From: Chenopodium formosanum
Lineage: Eukaryota; Streptophyta; Magnoliopsida; Caryophyllales; Amaranthaceae
DNA length: 64,000 bases
Assembly: GCA_024500155.1 (NCBI GenBank)
Contig: CM044872.1
Location: 50,411,460-50,475,459 of the forward strand
Direction of reading: 5' to 3'
The notes below the pieces were generated by a model that ran no database searches, was not told where the DNA came from, and saw nothing but the letters and a program-made list of their open reading frames with translations. Below are positions 11,272-25,499 of the stretch, piece after piece; the stretch's first letter is position 1, and each line of letters opens with the position of its first letter. The translations under genes and the position numbers were made by a program.

Positions 11272-14200
11272 AAACTAGTTCAAATGTAATCATCAAATGT
11301 ACTATGCTAACATAAATGCAATGTTAAAAAAGGCAGAGCTAAACCTAGAAAGTGTAGGGTAAAATGTTAAAAAGAGGTTAAAACAAAAACAATATAAAAA
11401 GTGAGGTAGTAAAATATACAATGTCGGCTGTGAACGTAGCAACCTCGGAATCCACCCTAACAAACTTTGTATGCATTATTCCTTTTACAAACCCTCGTTT
11501 AAACGGTAAAAGCCAATCTATTAATCCTCCGATCTTTAAGTACCTCATAAAATCAATTTCGAAGAATGCAAAAGATCATAAAAACATTCCGAATTATTAT
11601 ATACATCCTAGTTTAACAGTGATCGTCTCACAAAAAATATTAAGGCAAAACTCCATATACTACCTCCGTTACATATTAGTTGCAACTTTGGAATATTATT
11701 TATAAAATATAAAAAATTTCAAAATTGTAACTAATATGTTACAAAAGCAATATTAATTAAAGACGAAGAGAATATTACATTATCTATAATATTCTGTACA
11801 AGCTAGAAAATATTCTGTATCTTATATACGTAGTATTTTTAACTTCTTAACAGAGGGAGAAGAGATGCCCAGAATCAGATATAATACCTGCTAAATGACG
11901 GTCCAAAAATGATGAAAAAGATGATAGTATAATATACACATGTATAATTTACATGCAAATATGACCTTTTTATAAAAATATAAAAGGCAATATACAACAG
12001 AATAAAGAGGATAAATAAAAAATATTGTTAAGAGATCTGCACTTTATAAAATATATACCTGCTAGAAGTGCTAGGGATATTTAAATTAACAACCGACATG
12101 CAATCCTATGTCGTGAGGTGAGACCATATGATTATAACAATTATAATAATAATAATCTCACTCTGATTATAAAATATGATAATAATGTTGATTGTTTCAT
12201 GAAAATAATGGAAGATCCAATTAATTGTGCTGTTGCTGTGTTACGATCATCAACAGGGATAATAAATAATTACCATGTACTGTTAATTAATCTTGAACCT
12301 CCAAGCTAATTAAGTTTACTTGTACTGCATCCTCATCATCATATGAGCCATGCAATTACATATACAACCTGCTAATCACAACCAACAAACATGCATACCT
12401 TCATTAGTGTTTATATTTTGAATAACCTAGCTCGTACGTACATGTACTCCCCTCACTAGTCTCCTAAATATTACTCTATTTTTCCTTTTTGGTTGTCCGT
12501 TAAAGATCACTAGATCACTTATTTACTTTTTATTAACATAGTACAATCTTTCTTTTTATTAAATGGTACAGTCTCCCGGCGATCTATATTCTTTCTACTT
12601 TAATCAGCATCGATCTCATATGTTGAAGGACAAATCTACTTATCCACTTAATACAAATATTTATAAGGTAAAAAAAGAAGATGGGACAATGTTTGAGAGA
12701 CAAAGGAAGTGTTAAATTCATAATACTTTACACATTTTTGTGCAAGAAGTATGATTTGAGGAATTATAAATTCAACATGGTTTGTTATTCTGCTAAAATA
12801 TAATACCTCCTTACAAATGTCAAGGGAAAGTGGGAAACTCTATATTACACGCGTTTTTTTTTTTTTTTTTGGTTGTTGTTTTGAGATAACCCTAATATAT
12901 GATGGATTATGAATTTAATTATTGAACCGGGCAAAAATTATCACATGCATACTACCTTTTTTTTTTTTTTTTTTTTTTGAAGGAGACATGCATACTACAT
13001 ATAAACCAATGAAAAATCTCATATATTACACAAAATGTAAACCAATGAAAAATCTCACCAAATTTAACAACAATGGAAGAGAATATTTCTAATTTAAATA
13101 GACAAATAACACTTGATGAGTATGATGATCGGCCAATTGTGACTTTCTAAGACAAGGAATAAACAACAACGACGACATATACAACTTAGGGAGACAAAAT
13201 GTAAAACTATTATGTTGAATTGCACATCACTTTCACCGATCAATACAATAAGTTATTATGCAGTTCTAAATTAATTTGTAGTAACATAAACAGATAGAAA
13301 GAACACGTAAAAAAGTTAAAGAATATATAGCTGTCCATGCATGCATATGCTAATGGTAACTAATTCATTCAATCCAAGTAATCATCATGTAAATAGAAAT
13401 TCACTTGTGATGGAAAATAAAAAGTGCAAGATTTATGATATAAGAACGTGATTGAAAAGGAGTTTCTAGATTACAGTTCTATGTAATAAAAAAAAAAAAA
13501 AAAAAAATAGCAAAGGGAAGGAAAAGTAGGTGGTATAATATAATGGAGTACTGCAGATATAGTCACCCAAAAGTTGTGGTGGAAAAAAGCAAATTAAATC
13601 TCATGGAAAGGTGACTAGTCAATGGAGCTTTGGTGCAATAAATCTTGGAACTAAATCTTCAACCATTATCCAAAGTAGTCCTTTTTTAAGCCCCCTTTTA
13701 TTTAAGTAGACTGCTTTTTCAGCGCAATGAAGGGCCAACTAGTATGACAAATGAATTAAAAACCTTGAACTTGGACCATGTATGTAGAATTGTAGATCAT
13801 TTCAAATCTAAATAAATATCCCATCTTAGACTATGAGACATAAAATATGATTTACAAGCGTACTCCAATAAGGATCTATATCGTACGTTTGATATATGTA
13901 TAGTGTATCCACTAATATATGTAACGTGCGATGGTACAATATTTATATGCATCTGTCATACATCAACATAAGAAGTGTATGCACATAAATTGATTAAATA
14001 TTTGACAACGACACATATTAAAATACATCTACTAGCGTATTCCACTAATAAGAATCTATATCATACCCCCTTTCCCCCCTCCCGGAATATATTTGTATAT
14101 TGTATCTATGATTATAATACGAGTGATACGTACTATTCCAGGTACATGCATTGGTCATACATTAGCTATGAGGTGCATGCACATCCGTAGTCAATGTGTG

Positions 14201-16405
14201 TCATCTTGATAGATAGATTATAGAGAATAGAGATATCTTTTTCCAAATAGTTGCATATTAATTTTTGGTTTTCAGCAGAATTATGAACATAGATAAAGAA
14301 TACCTATATTCTTTAGGGGGCCAATTGGTGACTTGCCGACTAATTGTTTTACCAAATCAACACATAACTCTCACTCAGTTAATCTATTTCTAAATTCTAA
14401 TGCCAAATAACATAATTAAAAAAAAAAAAAAAAAAAAAACAACACCTAAATTGTGGGTGAATGTTGTTTGAAAATATGTGCGAAATGGGTTCTTAATTTG
14501 GTCAACCTGAATAATTTTTTTCAAACAAAGTTTGTAAGCATAAAAGCCACAAAAAAAGGGAGGTAGGCAAATAGAAAAGACAAAGAAAATCTTGATTGAC
14601 TTGATATACCGATCTTCATAGACAAGAAATAAAAAAATATAGAGTATAATAATATACATTACTCCAAATATAGTATATTTTATATATATCATGGTGCATG
14701 GCCCCGAGGAAACAAACTAACAGTTGACATCACAAACTATAGTTAAGTTTGCCCTACCATAATATTATTGGTCTATTGTTAGCCAATTGATAATTGATCA
14801 TCTCACTATTTTAATAGTATCTTTTCATATAGTATAGGAGTATTATTGGAGTATTTTGTTTCTTGATTTGATGTATTCATTTGCTAGGGACATATGATAT
14901 GGATAATAAGCTACAAACTTAATAAGAAGAATCCTAGGATATTACATAATTTCTCTAAAATAATCTCTTTATTATACAACACTGACTTAATCATAATTAC
15001 TTACTTACAATTACAAATAATAATTGATTTTCCCCATTTAAGTTTATAGTTGAACTTGATCATGGTCAATCTTTAACAAGATATATTGATGAAACATTCA
15101 AAAATTATATATATTTTTTTTCTCCGACAAGACAAAAATTATTATGTAGTGGGATATAACTCTAGTAATATACGAAGTATTAAATTTTCATTTTTTCAAG
15201 GTTGAAGAATTTCTATGGAATTATTGGTTGACAAGGTAAATCGAGTAAATATGCCAAATTATATTAAATTGTTGATGTAGAGAGTGCTAAAAGGCATATG
15301 ATATAGACATAGTACAAAAGTTCGATATATATACTAGGTTTTAACCCTTGACTACTGCCTTTAACTTGTAATTTCAACCAACTAAACAAGTTAACATCCT
15401 CATATCACCCCACAATTTAAGCATATTTTCCTTAGCAATATATAGTACACAAAAACATACAAAAATTAAATTGAAAAAAATATATGATCTTCATTTTCAA
15501 TATACTAGTATATATTATTGATGTATAATAAGTCAAAGTTTGAAAAAAAAAAAAGTAGCAGCGCAGTTGATTAGGAATAATGGAGCACTTCTTCCTAACA
15601 TTTGACTCCAAGATGGAAAGAATATAATTTGTTTAAAATTAGCCTTTTTTTTTTAATCATCAAACCATTATCTACTCCTAGGCGTGCCACAAATAATTTA
15701 TTACAATGTATACTCTATGCTAGTTACCGTACCATGACCATGAACAATAAAGCTAAAGTTTTTCTAGCAGCTTAGCCTTTTTGTTGGTGTAATAAGGAAT
15801 ATGGTAATTTATGAAATTCAGAATTAAGCTCAGCAAATAAAGCTACAGCGAAAAAGATAAACAATGGCATTTTCTATTAGCTAGCTTGAAGCAAATCTTT
15901 ACCAAAGGTCCAATTTCAAGTAAATAATAGATTCTCTTAGCATGGTTTGCCAACTCTTTATAACAATTTTTCCTTAAAAAAAGTATTTATTAATCAACGA
16001 CTTCTATACAAGGAAAAGTCTTAGCAGCAAAATATGTCCCCTAGTAGAAATAGGGAAAAGCACCACTAATGTGGAGCGGTCTTCTAAACAAGTTAGGATA
16101 CCGTTGATATATGACGAGCTTTTTTGGCTCAGTCTACAAGTTAGAAAACCAATGCACTTGAAAAAAAAACCTATTTCGAAGTCCAAAAATAAACTAATAT
16201 TGCTTCCCTAAATAAGCAAAATGGCAATAGCTAAATGATAAATTAGCCCAATTTGACTTCAATTATGTTGACATAAGCTATATATTGTGATCACATAATA
16301 TCAATTTTGTAAGCTACTAAAGTTTGATTGCATTCCAAATCATAACTTGCAAGCAAAATAGTGCAATATACATACCATATATATGTTGCATTGTTAGTCT
16401 CCAAC
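11272..16405. other. Long intergenic region downstream of WRKY57
   Basis: About 5.1 kb of AT-rich sequence with no convincing gene. The open frames present are short (under 105 codons), lack recognisable motifs and are rich in residues coded by AT-rich codons. It contains several homopolymer runs and a small inverted repeat at about 11660-11745. Nothing else was recognised. Confidence 0.55.
11660..11745. repeat. Small hairpin, Stowaway-like MITE remnant
   Basis: CCTCCGTTACATATTAGTTG on the left is echoed by the inverted copy CAACTAATATGTAACA-like sequence on the right (about 11724-11743). It resembles the terminal repeats of the Stowaway-like elements elsewhere in the window, but the outermost right bases are lost. 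Confidence 0.4.
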
Positions 16406-18880
16406 TCAAGGATTTCTCATTCCAGGAGGCACAATATCCCCAAGCAATCCCTCACCACTACTAAGAGGCGGCAGTTGTTGAGAAACCGACGAAGGTGAAT
16501 CCGTGGTGTCGCTTGGAGCTTGTTGTTGATGATGAGCCTGCTGCACAGTAGCACTACTAATTGAAGCTTGTGCAATGCTTCTAGTAACTGAATTGTCATG
16601 TGAAAATTGCATTCCTTGATAGAGAAACGGCGATTGATGATGAGACGACATAGGAGGTGCAAAGTGCCCAAGAAAGGCACCTTCATGGCTAAGAAACCCA
16701 CTATTTCTTGGAAATCCAATTGTATGATGACAATGTTGTCCTTCATAAGTTGTGATCACTATGCTAGGATCTTCTGAGGAGCGTTCCACCCTCTTCTTAA
16801 CGGTGCATTTGCTGTTTGTGCACCGATAATAGCTCCTGTAACAATCAAAACAAGAAGATATAGTCTGTAATTAATTAGCTCCTTTTGCTATGGTGAAAAT
16901 TAACACACTTTTAACAACATTTAACCTAATTTTTTTAGGCTATCACAAGTAGCACTGTCAAAACGGTTTGATAGTTCGGTTTCGGTTCGGTTTGAAATCG
17001 GTTCGGTATTTAATCGGGTCGGTTTGGAATCGGTTTAATTGTCTCACGGGTCGGTTTTGGTTCGGTTTAAATAGTTTTCGGTTCGGTTTCGGTTTATTCT
17101 TAAGCGGCTTTAATTCGGTTCGGGTTGTAAACAGTCCGGGTAGTAAACGGTTCGGTGCAGACGGGTTGCGGTTTGTTAACGGTGCGGTGTAAACGGTTTT
17201 TATCCCGGTTCAAACAGTTTGGGTTGGAAACGGTTTCGGGTTAGAAACAGTTCAGTTCTTTTTTTGTTCAGTTTATAACTGGTTCGGTTCTTTTTCGGTT
17301 CAGTTTTTAACTGGTTCGGTTCTTTTTCGGTTCAATTTATAACTGGTTCGGTTCTTCGATTGTTTAACCACTTTAACGTTATTCATATCGGTTCCATTTC
17401 AAGTTTACTAAATTACAGTTCGGGTCGGTTTTCGGTTTCAAAAAACAAATTGTTTATCGAGTTGTTTGGATTCAGGCACTTAAATGGTTTTGGTTTGAAA
17501 TTTGATAGTACTTGCTAACCTTTTGCGTTCACAAGTTTTATATAAAGTCGCGAATCATTTCATATTTAGGCATCATATTATAAACAAATCCTCATTGATT
17601 TTATAAATACATATTATGTTCTGTTTCAAGTTTAGTCATACTGATCTTACTAGTTTATTACGAAGTAGATTATAAGAGTTAGTGTATTAAACTATTAATG
17701 TATTATTGTTTTACAATTAGGTTATTATTTGCTTAATAATTTATATACTACGCATAGTATCATAATCATGATTTGATGAGTTCTTGTGAAATGGAAATTT
17801 GCAATTTGGTAATTCGATACTTGATTAGTCAACAAGACTGATAATTATGACTCGTTTATATATTTTCATGAAATTATGAAGATATTACAAAGTGTTTTGA
17901 TTTGTATAATGAAAGAAAACACTAATGACTGATTAACAAGGTAATATTGATTAGTTCGGTTTTTAAATGGTTTGGTGCAAACGGGTAGCAGTTTGCTAAC
18001 GGTTCGGTGTAAGCGGTTTTTTTGCCAATTTAAACGGTTTCGGGTTGGAATCGGTTTCGGGTTAGATACGGTTCGGTTCTTTTTCGGTTCGGTTTTCTTT
18101 CAGTTCGGTTTATATTCGGTTTGGTTTGTTAACGGGTTCGGTTCTTATACAGTTTAACATTATTCGGGTCGATTCGGTTTCGGGTTTACTAAAATACGGT
18201 TCGGGTCGGTTTTCGGTTTCAAAAAAATTGGTTTTTAATCGGTTCGGTTCTCATTTGGATCGGTCGGTTTCGGGCAGTTAAACGGTTTCGGTTTGAAATT
18301 TGACAGCACTAATCACAAGACATAACATGTAAAACTTGTATATCATTGGCAATGTTTAATATGACTCTGAGACTACAAATACATCACAATTCACAATAAC
18401 ATACACAAGACTAGTTACGCGGTTTAGTAATATACATATATAATTAAGCACATGATGCTTTTTTTTTTTGTTAACTCCAAATGTTACTCATCAATCAAAT
18501 TAGTGTGAAACTGTCTCAACCAAATTAAAGCTTGCTCAAAATCAACACATAAACACTATTACAACGAATCTATATGTCGATTATATGCCTATTGATTGCA
18601 TATATAATTAAGATGAATATGATTCTGGGATATAACGAATCGAACAACTAAGTTCGAGCCAGCCATATAGATAGCAATCAAATTTGCTGGACAAGGAAGA
18701 TAATTGTTTCCAGATTGGCAAATATACATAAAGCATCTTAGAAAGTTCTTCTCTGAGAATGTTGAATTGAAGAGAGGAAGTAGTTTAGAGCATATATTCT
18801 TAAATAGATTTACAAAATATATACTCATAAGAGTGATACTGATCAGGAGGACAGAAAATAGAGATGTTAGATTTTGTTTT

Positions 18881-18914
<34 letters not shown>

Positions 18915-21900
18915 TAATTTTTTCATGCAAGAAACAAATTCTATACAATTACATATAGGAGTATTTTGTTTCTTTCTTCTTTGGTACATTATTGTGACTC
19001 CATTAGGCCTAAAAAGTAAGTATCCATTATTTTCAATTTTTAAATAAATAAATTAAAATCAATTGAAAACTTTGTAAAAAAAAATGCTAGAAAATGGGAA
19101 TATACCAACGAAATATGTGTGAAATCTAATAATTGAGCACATTCAACATCATGGATGACTCCGTATATATGTATACTCTATTTAGTAAGTATAGTAATAA
19201 TTAACAATAAAAAATAGAATAAAGAAAGAAGACATTTCTCAAATTGGGATATTTAAAGATGTATTTTACATACAACTAAAAACATTACACCTGACTTGCA
19301 CCTAAACTAAATTCGATTCCAATTAGCTTTGTAAAACCAATAATCAACAAACTTTTTTTTTTTTTTTCTATTTAATTTTATAAGGATAAGTTTGTTCCCT
19401 CCCTAACTAGAATATAGGAAATTGTATAGAAATACCATTACCAACACCACAAACATGTAGATAACGAAAAATATAGTCTTAAAATCAATTTAGATTACAC
19501 TACGGACGCCTGAACTATATGGACATATGTAAGATGCTCATTGTGCACCAATAAAGCGCACATACAGAGTACTCCGTATATCATAATGAATTAATTATCT
19601 AATTTGCAAGATAATAGTAGCAACATTAAATCTTTATGAGATTACTAGGTCGGACAAATACTCTCTTTGTCTGGAATTAGTCCTAGAAAAGAAAAGGTAA
19701 ATGAAGGAGATAGTTATGATGCTGAATCAAATCATAAACAAGGAATTTGAGTTTGTTGTTCTTGTTATAACTCATGCTTGAATGACATTTTTGGAATCAC
19801 ATTAAGATAGAAATTATAATGATAAAAAGTATATAAGTAGAGATGAACCTGGGAAATGGACTGTTTTTAACAGCCTTCTGGCCATATTTTCTCCATCTAT
19901 AGCCGTCTTCAAGATGATCAACTTCACTCTTTGTCATGAATGCAAATCGCGGTTGTCTTATCCTCTTTTGCCCCTTTTTCTTCACCTTCGTCCTGGTACA
20001 AACATTTACACACACGATCATCAATAACACTAGACTAGCTAGCTTAAGATTAAAAGCATGAACTCCATGGTTATATAAAATTAAAATCATTCAAATATAT
20101 ACATTTTTAAACTTCAACTTACGTACAATAAAGCACACCATCCTCCACACCCAAAGGAAAAAAAAAAATGCTAGAAAACCATATTCATCTTTTTATAGGG
20201 ATAACTTTGTATTTATAATATGTGAATTGAAGGAGTTTGAGTTGTTTAATCAACTTCTTAAAAAAGGAATTCTTACTTTGTATTTTTGTCTTAGGTCGGT
20301 CCAAATTTTTATTAAAGGCTGACTTAGTTAGGTCCAAACACTTTTAGCATTGCATTACTTTTAGTATGTGGCTCATTGTGAATTCATATACCCCTCCAAG
20401 GCTCCACCTTTACCTCTCCTACACAAGCACACGCACACATACGCAAAGTTCAGAAGTTTCATGTCTCCCCCTTATTAGACAAAGTAATAGATCGAGGCCG
20501 ATACTCAGCTTTAATTTGCACTAGCAACTAACATCGCGATAGCAATGCAAAACATTAGATAAAATTCAATATATAAATGAAATCGTTGTGATGTTTGTGG
20601 CAAAGACTTGAGTAGGAGGAAACTATAGTGTAGTGTTAAAGTGAAGATAAGCATCATCAAGTGGTAAAAAAAGGTAGAGAGGGCGGTGCCTAGGGTGGCT
20701 GATCTTTTGATGAATAAAGAAACAAGGTGGAAGATATATTATGACTAAGAAAAGCTACTTTGATTGACCCTAATACTTTATTTACCAAAAAATATATGAT
20801 CATAATACATCTTTTATGTATAGAATTGTAGAAGTCTTGAAGTTATTAGTGGCTATAATTTAACAACAAAGGTCTTAGAAGTCAAAGAAGAAAAAAAAAC
20901 GACGAAGCCACCTAGTTACATTATCTTGGACATCATGCTAGTTATGGTAACACCACCCGACCGTGTTACTCGACCAAAACTCTAAAGAAGGAAGATTTTG
21001 AAATTTAAATAGAAAACAGACACCTAAAATAATACCACATCAACAATGTTATCGTAACAAATTAAAAATTAAAAAAAAAAAAGTTTACCTCATAGTCATA
21101 AGAATCCCTTTATGTTTGATTCAATCTTAAAGAAAGAGAACAACTAGATTTCAAGAAAGAAGAAAGAAAAAACATATTTAGAGAAGAAGAGTTAATAAAT
21201 GCTGAATACATTCTATTCTAAAGCAAGCTAAGGTACCAAGCAAGCTGTTTGAATGATTAGGTATTAATTAACAAAGACCAAGCTAGTAATCTATTTGGTC
21301 TAATAAATCCAAACCAAGAATCTAATCTCAAAAATCTTGTTTTGGCTAGTATTATGGACCACATACACATAATTATATACATACAAGTGACACAAGCTAA
21401 GCAAAATTAACAACCCACTACCTAAAAATTAATTAAGCGAGACCACATACTCCCACCAAACACTAGCATATTAGCATGATTAAACATCAAACATTAAACA
21501 TTTATTAAATTTTATTAAATTCAAACGCACGCCTTTCTTACACTACTCCTCATCACATAATTCATTCGTATTCATTTCATATCGTATCATATCATATCAT
21601 ATCATTATCAAAGTACAATTATACTCATATTTTAACACCCATGTGCACTATAATATACCCCCCCTCTCATCACCTTCATAAAATTGAAATGATTCTTTCA
21701 TTACATATTTATACCATCCATTTAATTCCCCACGAGTTGCAAACCAACTTGCAGAATTTTATGCACCACATTATATAATCATAAATTAAATTAATTAAAA
21801 AAAAGACTTTAAAAAAATGAAGGATTTATTCTGTGTTTAGTACTGTACTCTATTATGTTTTCAATAAAATTGAAAAAAAAAAATACAGATTAATAAAAAT

Positions 21901-22549
21901 GGGAGGAAGCCTGTTTCCCACGCCATTCCCGCCGCAATGACGGCGGGGTAACTTTCTCTCTCCACCAATTAATTTTTATTTTTAATTATTTTTGTACCTT
22001 AATACGATCGATCCCAAAAAAGCCCCTAAATTTTAGTGTATTCACTTTACCCGACCCCATGACTTCACCTCCAATGAAAAGAATTTTTATTTATTTATTT
22101 TTACCAAAAAAAGAAATGATAAAATTAATCAAGATTATATTAAAAAAAAATAGTGAGTGGTGTACGGTGATCGCCACTCACGAAGTGTCAGCTACTGCTG
22201 CTGCTGATGCCGGCGCTTTACCGGTGTTTTTATCGGCGAGATCTTCGGATGAGCTCGAGGATGCCGAAGGATTCGGTGGCATGATGTCGGAGGTTTGATC
22301 ACCAAGTAACAGATGAGAATCACTACTACCACTTGCTGTTGCTGTTGTTGTCGGAGGATCGGACGGTTGGTAACCTTCCACGTCAGCTGATAGGTCTGAT
22401 GAGTTATATGACCAGGTGAAGTCGGGTATTATGTGGGTGTTGTGCAACTCGTTGTCGTCGTCTCTGGTAAAGAAGAAGGTGGAGTCTGAGGAGGGTAAAG
22501 ACGACCAAGTTGGGTCGTGAGGGTCGGATTTGTTGGAGTCCGAGTCCAT
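16406..22549 (-). CDS. WRKY57: WRKY57-type group IIc WRKY transcription factor
   Basis: Sequence-specific nuclear transcription factor that binds W-box (TTGAC) elements. Three exons: 22182-22549, 19849-19992 and 16406-16835, 942 nt including stop (313 residues). Splice phases are consistent and all introns are GT-AG. The exact WRKYGQK heptad is at about residues 156-162, followed by a C-x4-C-x23-H-x-H zinc finger (about 176-207), the group II pattern. The second intron falls after the PR of the domain, the usual WRKY intron site. The C-terminus GEGLLGDIVPPGMRNP and the basic stretch QKRIRQPRFAFMTKSE match what I know of WRKY57, which in Arabidopsis is linked to drought response and to jasmonate-related senescence. 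The N-terminus is Ser/Asp-rich. Intron 1 is about 2.2 kb; intron 2 is about 3.0 kb because it carries a hAT-like element. The closest alternative would be another group IIc paralogue. Confidence 0.93.
16950..18311. mobile_element. hAT-like non-autonomous element in WRKY57 intron 2
   Basis: The ends TAGCACTGTCAAA and (reverse complement of the right end) TAGTGCTGTCAAA form a 13-bp inverted repeat with two mismatches. An exact 8-bp target duplication, ATCACAAG, flanks it (16942-16949 and 18312-18319), the hallmark length for hAT elements. Both halves consist of tandem-like GGTTCGGTTT / CGGTTTCGG repeats and the middle (about 17480-17940) is ordinary AT-rich sequence. No transposase is encoded. 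It accounts for about 1.36 kb of the intron. Confidence 0.88.
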
Positions 22550-23056
22550 AAGTGATGGAGTCGGATTGGGATTTTATTGAGATAGTTCGAACACTAATAA
22601 TTTTTCTGGTTTTTTTTTTTTTTTTTTAAAAGAGGAGAGAGGGGAATTTAGGGTTTGGGAAAGAGGGGAAAAATGGGAGAAAGGGAGGAACGCGTAAAGA
22701 GGGAACTTTTAGGAGAGAGAAGGGTGGGTGATGTGAGTGAGTCCTGTCAAATTAGCGAGAAATTGAAAATAAAAATATGGAATTGGGGAGTGGCTAAAAG
22801 GTGGAAAGAAGAAAGGAAGGAAAGAAAAAAAAAAAAAAAATGAAAAGTGTCAACTTCAAATGCACTAATTTATTTTTGCCTTTTTCGTTTAGGCGCCTCC
22901 CTCCCCCACTCGCACCTTCCCTCTTCTTATAAGGGATCGTACTCGTATTTCATAAGGTACTCTTTCCATCTTTCAAAGTTCTACTTGTTTAAACGGTGAT
23001 TATCTCATAAAAAAGTTAATGTACGGAAGAATAACGCGTTTTATAACCCTACAACA
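22550..23056. other. WRKY57 upstream/5' leader region
   Basis: This stretch lies directly upstream of the WRKY57 start codon. It has a run of T (about 22611-22627), GA-rich sequence up to about 22840 that would be a CT-rich leader on the gene strand, and then AT-rich sequence. No second gene is seen; the 62-codon frame at 22655-22843 is low-complexity. A specific promoter element could not be assigned. Confidence 0.5.
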
Positions 23057-23064
23057 CTCACAAG

Positions 23065-23977
23065 TAGAGCTGTCAAAAACCGACCCGAACTGGTGAATCC
23101 GAACCGTTTCGAACTGTTCCGAAAAGGACCCGAACCGCTATAAACCTGTTATTTTAAAACCGTAAACCGACCCGACCCGATTTTTTAAAACCTGAAACTG
23201 AACCAATCCGAATGTTTGAGAACCGTTAATGAACCGTACCTGTTATCAAGACGAACTGATACAACCCGAAACCGAGAACAACCTGAACCGAGTACTTCCG
23301 AACCCGATAGCAACCCGACCCATTGTAAACTGAAACCGATTAAACCCGACAAAAACCTGATAAATCCAAATCGTTTACAACCTGTAACTTAAAGCCGAAC
23401 ACTATATTGTATTATAAAAATCTGAATCAAAAGCTAACTCTAGATTTGTTATTATTATTTTATTCTAAAAATCTTTATACAGAAAAAGGACTTAATTAAA
23501 GCTAAACAACTAACTAATACTCCGTATGATCTATTGGAATAACTAATTATAGAATGTTGAGGATATACTAGGATATATACGTTAACGTAACCCATTTAAA
23601 ACTGGCAAAACCAGTTGTCAAACCGACTATGTTCAACTCGAGCCAATTATGACCTGAACCGATTATAACCCGACCCGATTAGGACCCAATATGTTTTGAC
23701 CCAAAACCCGCTTTAAACTGACAAACACCGTTTTTAAACCGATCGACTTTAACCCGAATCGATTATGACCCAAACCAAATATAACCCGACCCGATTAGAA
23801 TCCGACCCGAAAAGAAACTGTAATAAAAACAAACTTAACCGAGCCGACCTGAAATTATTTAAAACCGATCCGAACTGACCCGATAATAATTCCAACCCAT
23901 TAAAAACCGATCCGTTGTAAACCGAAAACCGATAAACCGAACCAAAAACCGAACCGCAAAACCGATTGACACCCCTA
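23065..23977. mobile_element. hAT-like non-autonomous element upstream of WRKY57
   Basis: The ends are TAGAGCTGTCAAAA and (reverse complement of the right end) TAGGGGTGTCAA. An exact 8-bp duplication, CTCACAAG, flanks it (23057-23064 and 23978-23985). The body is filled with AACCCGACCCGA / AACCGAACCG repeats around an AT-rich centre (about 23400-23590). It belongs to the same broad type as the element in the WRKY57 intron but has the repeats on the opposite strand. It has no coding capacity. Confidence 0.87.
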
Positions 23978-24135
23978 CTCACAAGGTAACTTCTACAAAT
24001 CTAATTAAGTAATCTTTATAACCCTTATAATTAAGTAACCCCTATAACATTAATTGAGTAACCTTATGTTGACTGGCCACATTGTGTAGCCAGCAACATA
24101 TCAAGGTTTGTGGAAGACAAAATGATAGTTATATC

Positions 24136-24817
24136 TAGGGCTGTCAAAAGCTGACACGTCACGATAACCCGATACGAAATAAGTGGGTTTGGATCAAGTA
24201 TTCTCGACCCGTTTACATAATTGGGTCGACACGAAATTAAAGGGTTAGGTTTGGGTTGAAATTTTCAACCCGAAACCAACACGCATAACCCGATTATATA
24301 AATGGGTTGAACGACAACTCGTTAACCGAACCCGACACGCTTAACCTATTAATTAAGTAGTAAAAAAATCAAAAAAAATTATTCTAAACTTGTAATTTTG
24401 TAAATTTCCTTGGCACCATGTATATGTTTAGGTATTTTTTGGCGGTTAATTTGGCGGATAAAATAAATTTCAACTTTGTAAATTACAATTTGGTTGTTAC
24501 TTTGGGACAATTCTTATGTATGGTTGTGTTGCTAAAACAACTAGCTTTAAACTCGCAGTATCTTTGTTAAAATTACTAACTTAAACTCTTATAGTATCAT
24601 TAATGAATTAATGATGTATGTCTTTTTAATTTTTAAATTGAATATTAATAAGTTTATTACATACTATATGAGTAAAAGGTTACACGGGTAACTTGTTTAA
24701 TAAGCGGGCTAGATTTGGGTCAAAGGTTTTCAACCCGTTTAATAAACAGGTTAGGTTTGGGTCATGGGTTTTTTAACCCGTTTAACATCGACATGACACG
24801 ACCGTTTGACAGCCCTA
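24136..24817. mobile_element. hAT-like non-autonomous element
   Basis: Perfect 13-bp inverted repeats TAGGGCTGTCAAA are at both ends. The 8-bp flanks GTTATATC (24128-24135) and GTTATACC (24818-24825) differ at one position. The ends contain AACCCG / CGGGTT-type repeats and the centre is AT-rich. There is no transposase. It is the third member of this group within 8 kb. Confidence 0.85.
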
Positions 24818-24825
24818 GTTATACC

Positions 24826-25452
24826 CTCTTTTAAGGTGAAATAACAACTATATTCACCTTTAGTACAAAGCCTACTATAATAATAAAAATATGTTAATAT
24901 TTTTATTGGTCATTTTGCATACTCAAACACATTTAAAGCAATTAGCTACAAAAAAAATTTATCAAACACTTTTTATTAAATCTAGATGTATTGTTAGATT
25001 CTTTTTATTGAGATATTTAATAGATATTGTCGATAATAAAAACTGTGGTACGGTGCCTCAGTCTCACACACATTAAAATGGGGCTTACTCTGATAAAAGA
25101 CAATTTTACTTTATATAAGATCATGTATTAATTAAAGAAAAGGCAACAAAAGTCATTAAATAGGTATAAATTTAGCCTTATAGTGATATGTATGTATGAA
25201 AAGTTATACAAAAATCTTGGATCATTAAGTAATTATTTCAAAACAAATCCTCCTCAGTGTATTGGAATGTGGTACAACAATGGGTCATTAAATTTACTCA
25301 AATAAGGCTGATAACATTTGTTTGGCCTAAATGTCTTATTACTAGAGACCAACTCATGAAATTAAAGATAGTTATACATTCTTGTTAGTGGGAAAAATAA
25401 ATAAAAAATTCATTAAGCCCTTTAATAAAAAAGAAAGAGAGAAAGAACTTGT

Positions 25453-25499
<47 letters not shown>

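Noticed and set aside
16968..18157. Phe/Gly/Arg-rich frames in WRKY57 intron 2
   Set aside because: They are translations of the CGGTTCGG arrays of the hAT-like element.
22655..22843. 62-codon Lys/Arg/Glu-rich frame upstream of WRKY57
   Set aside because: GA-rich sequence, most likely the 5' leader region of WRKY57 read on the wrong strand.
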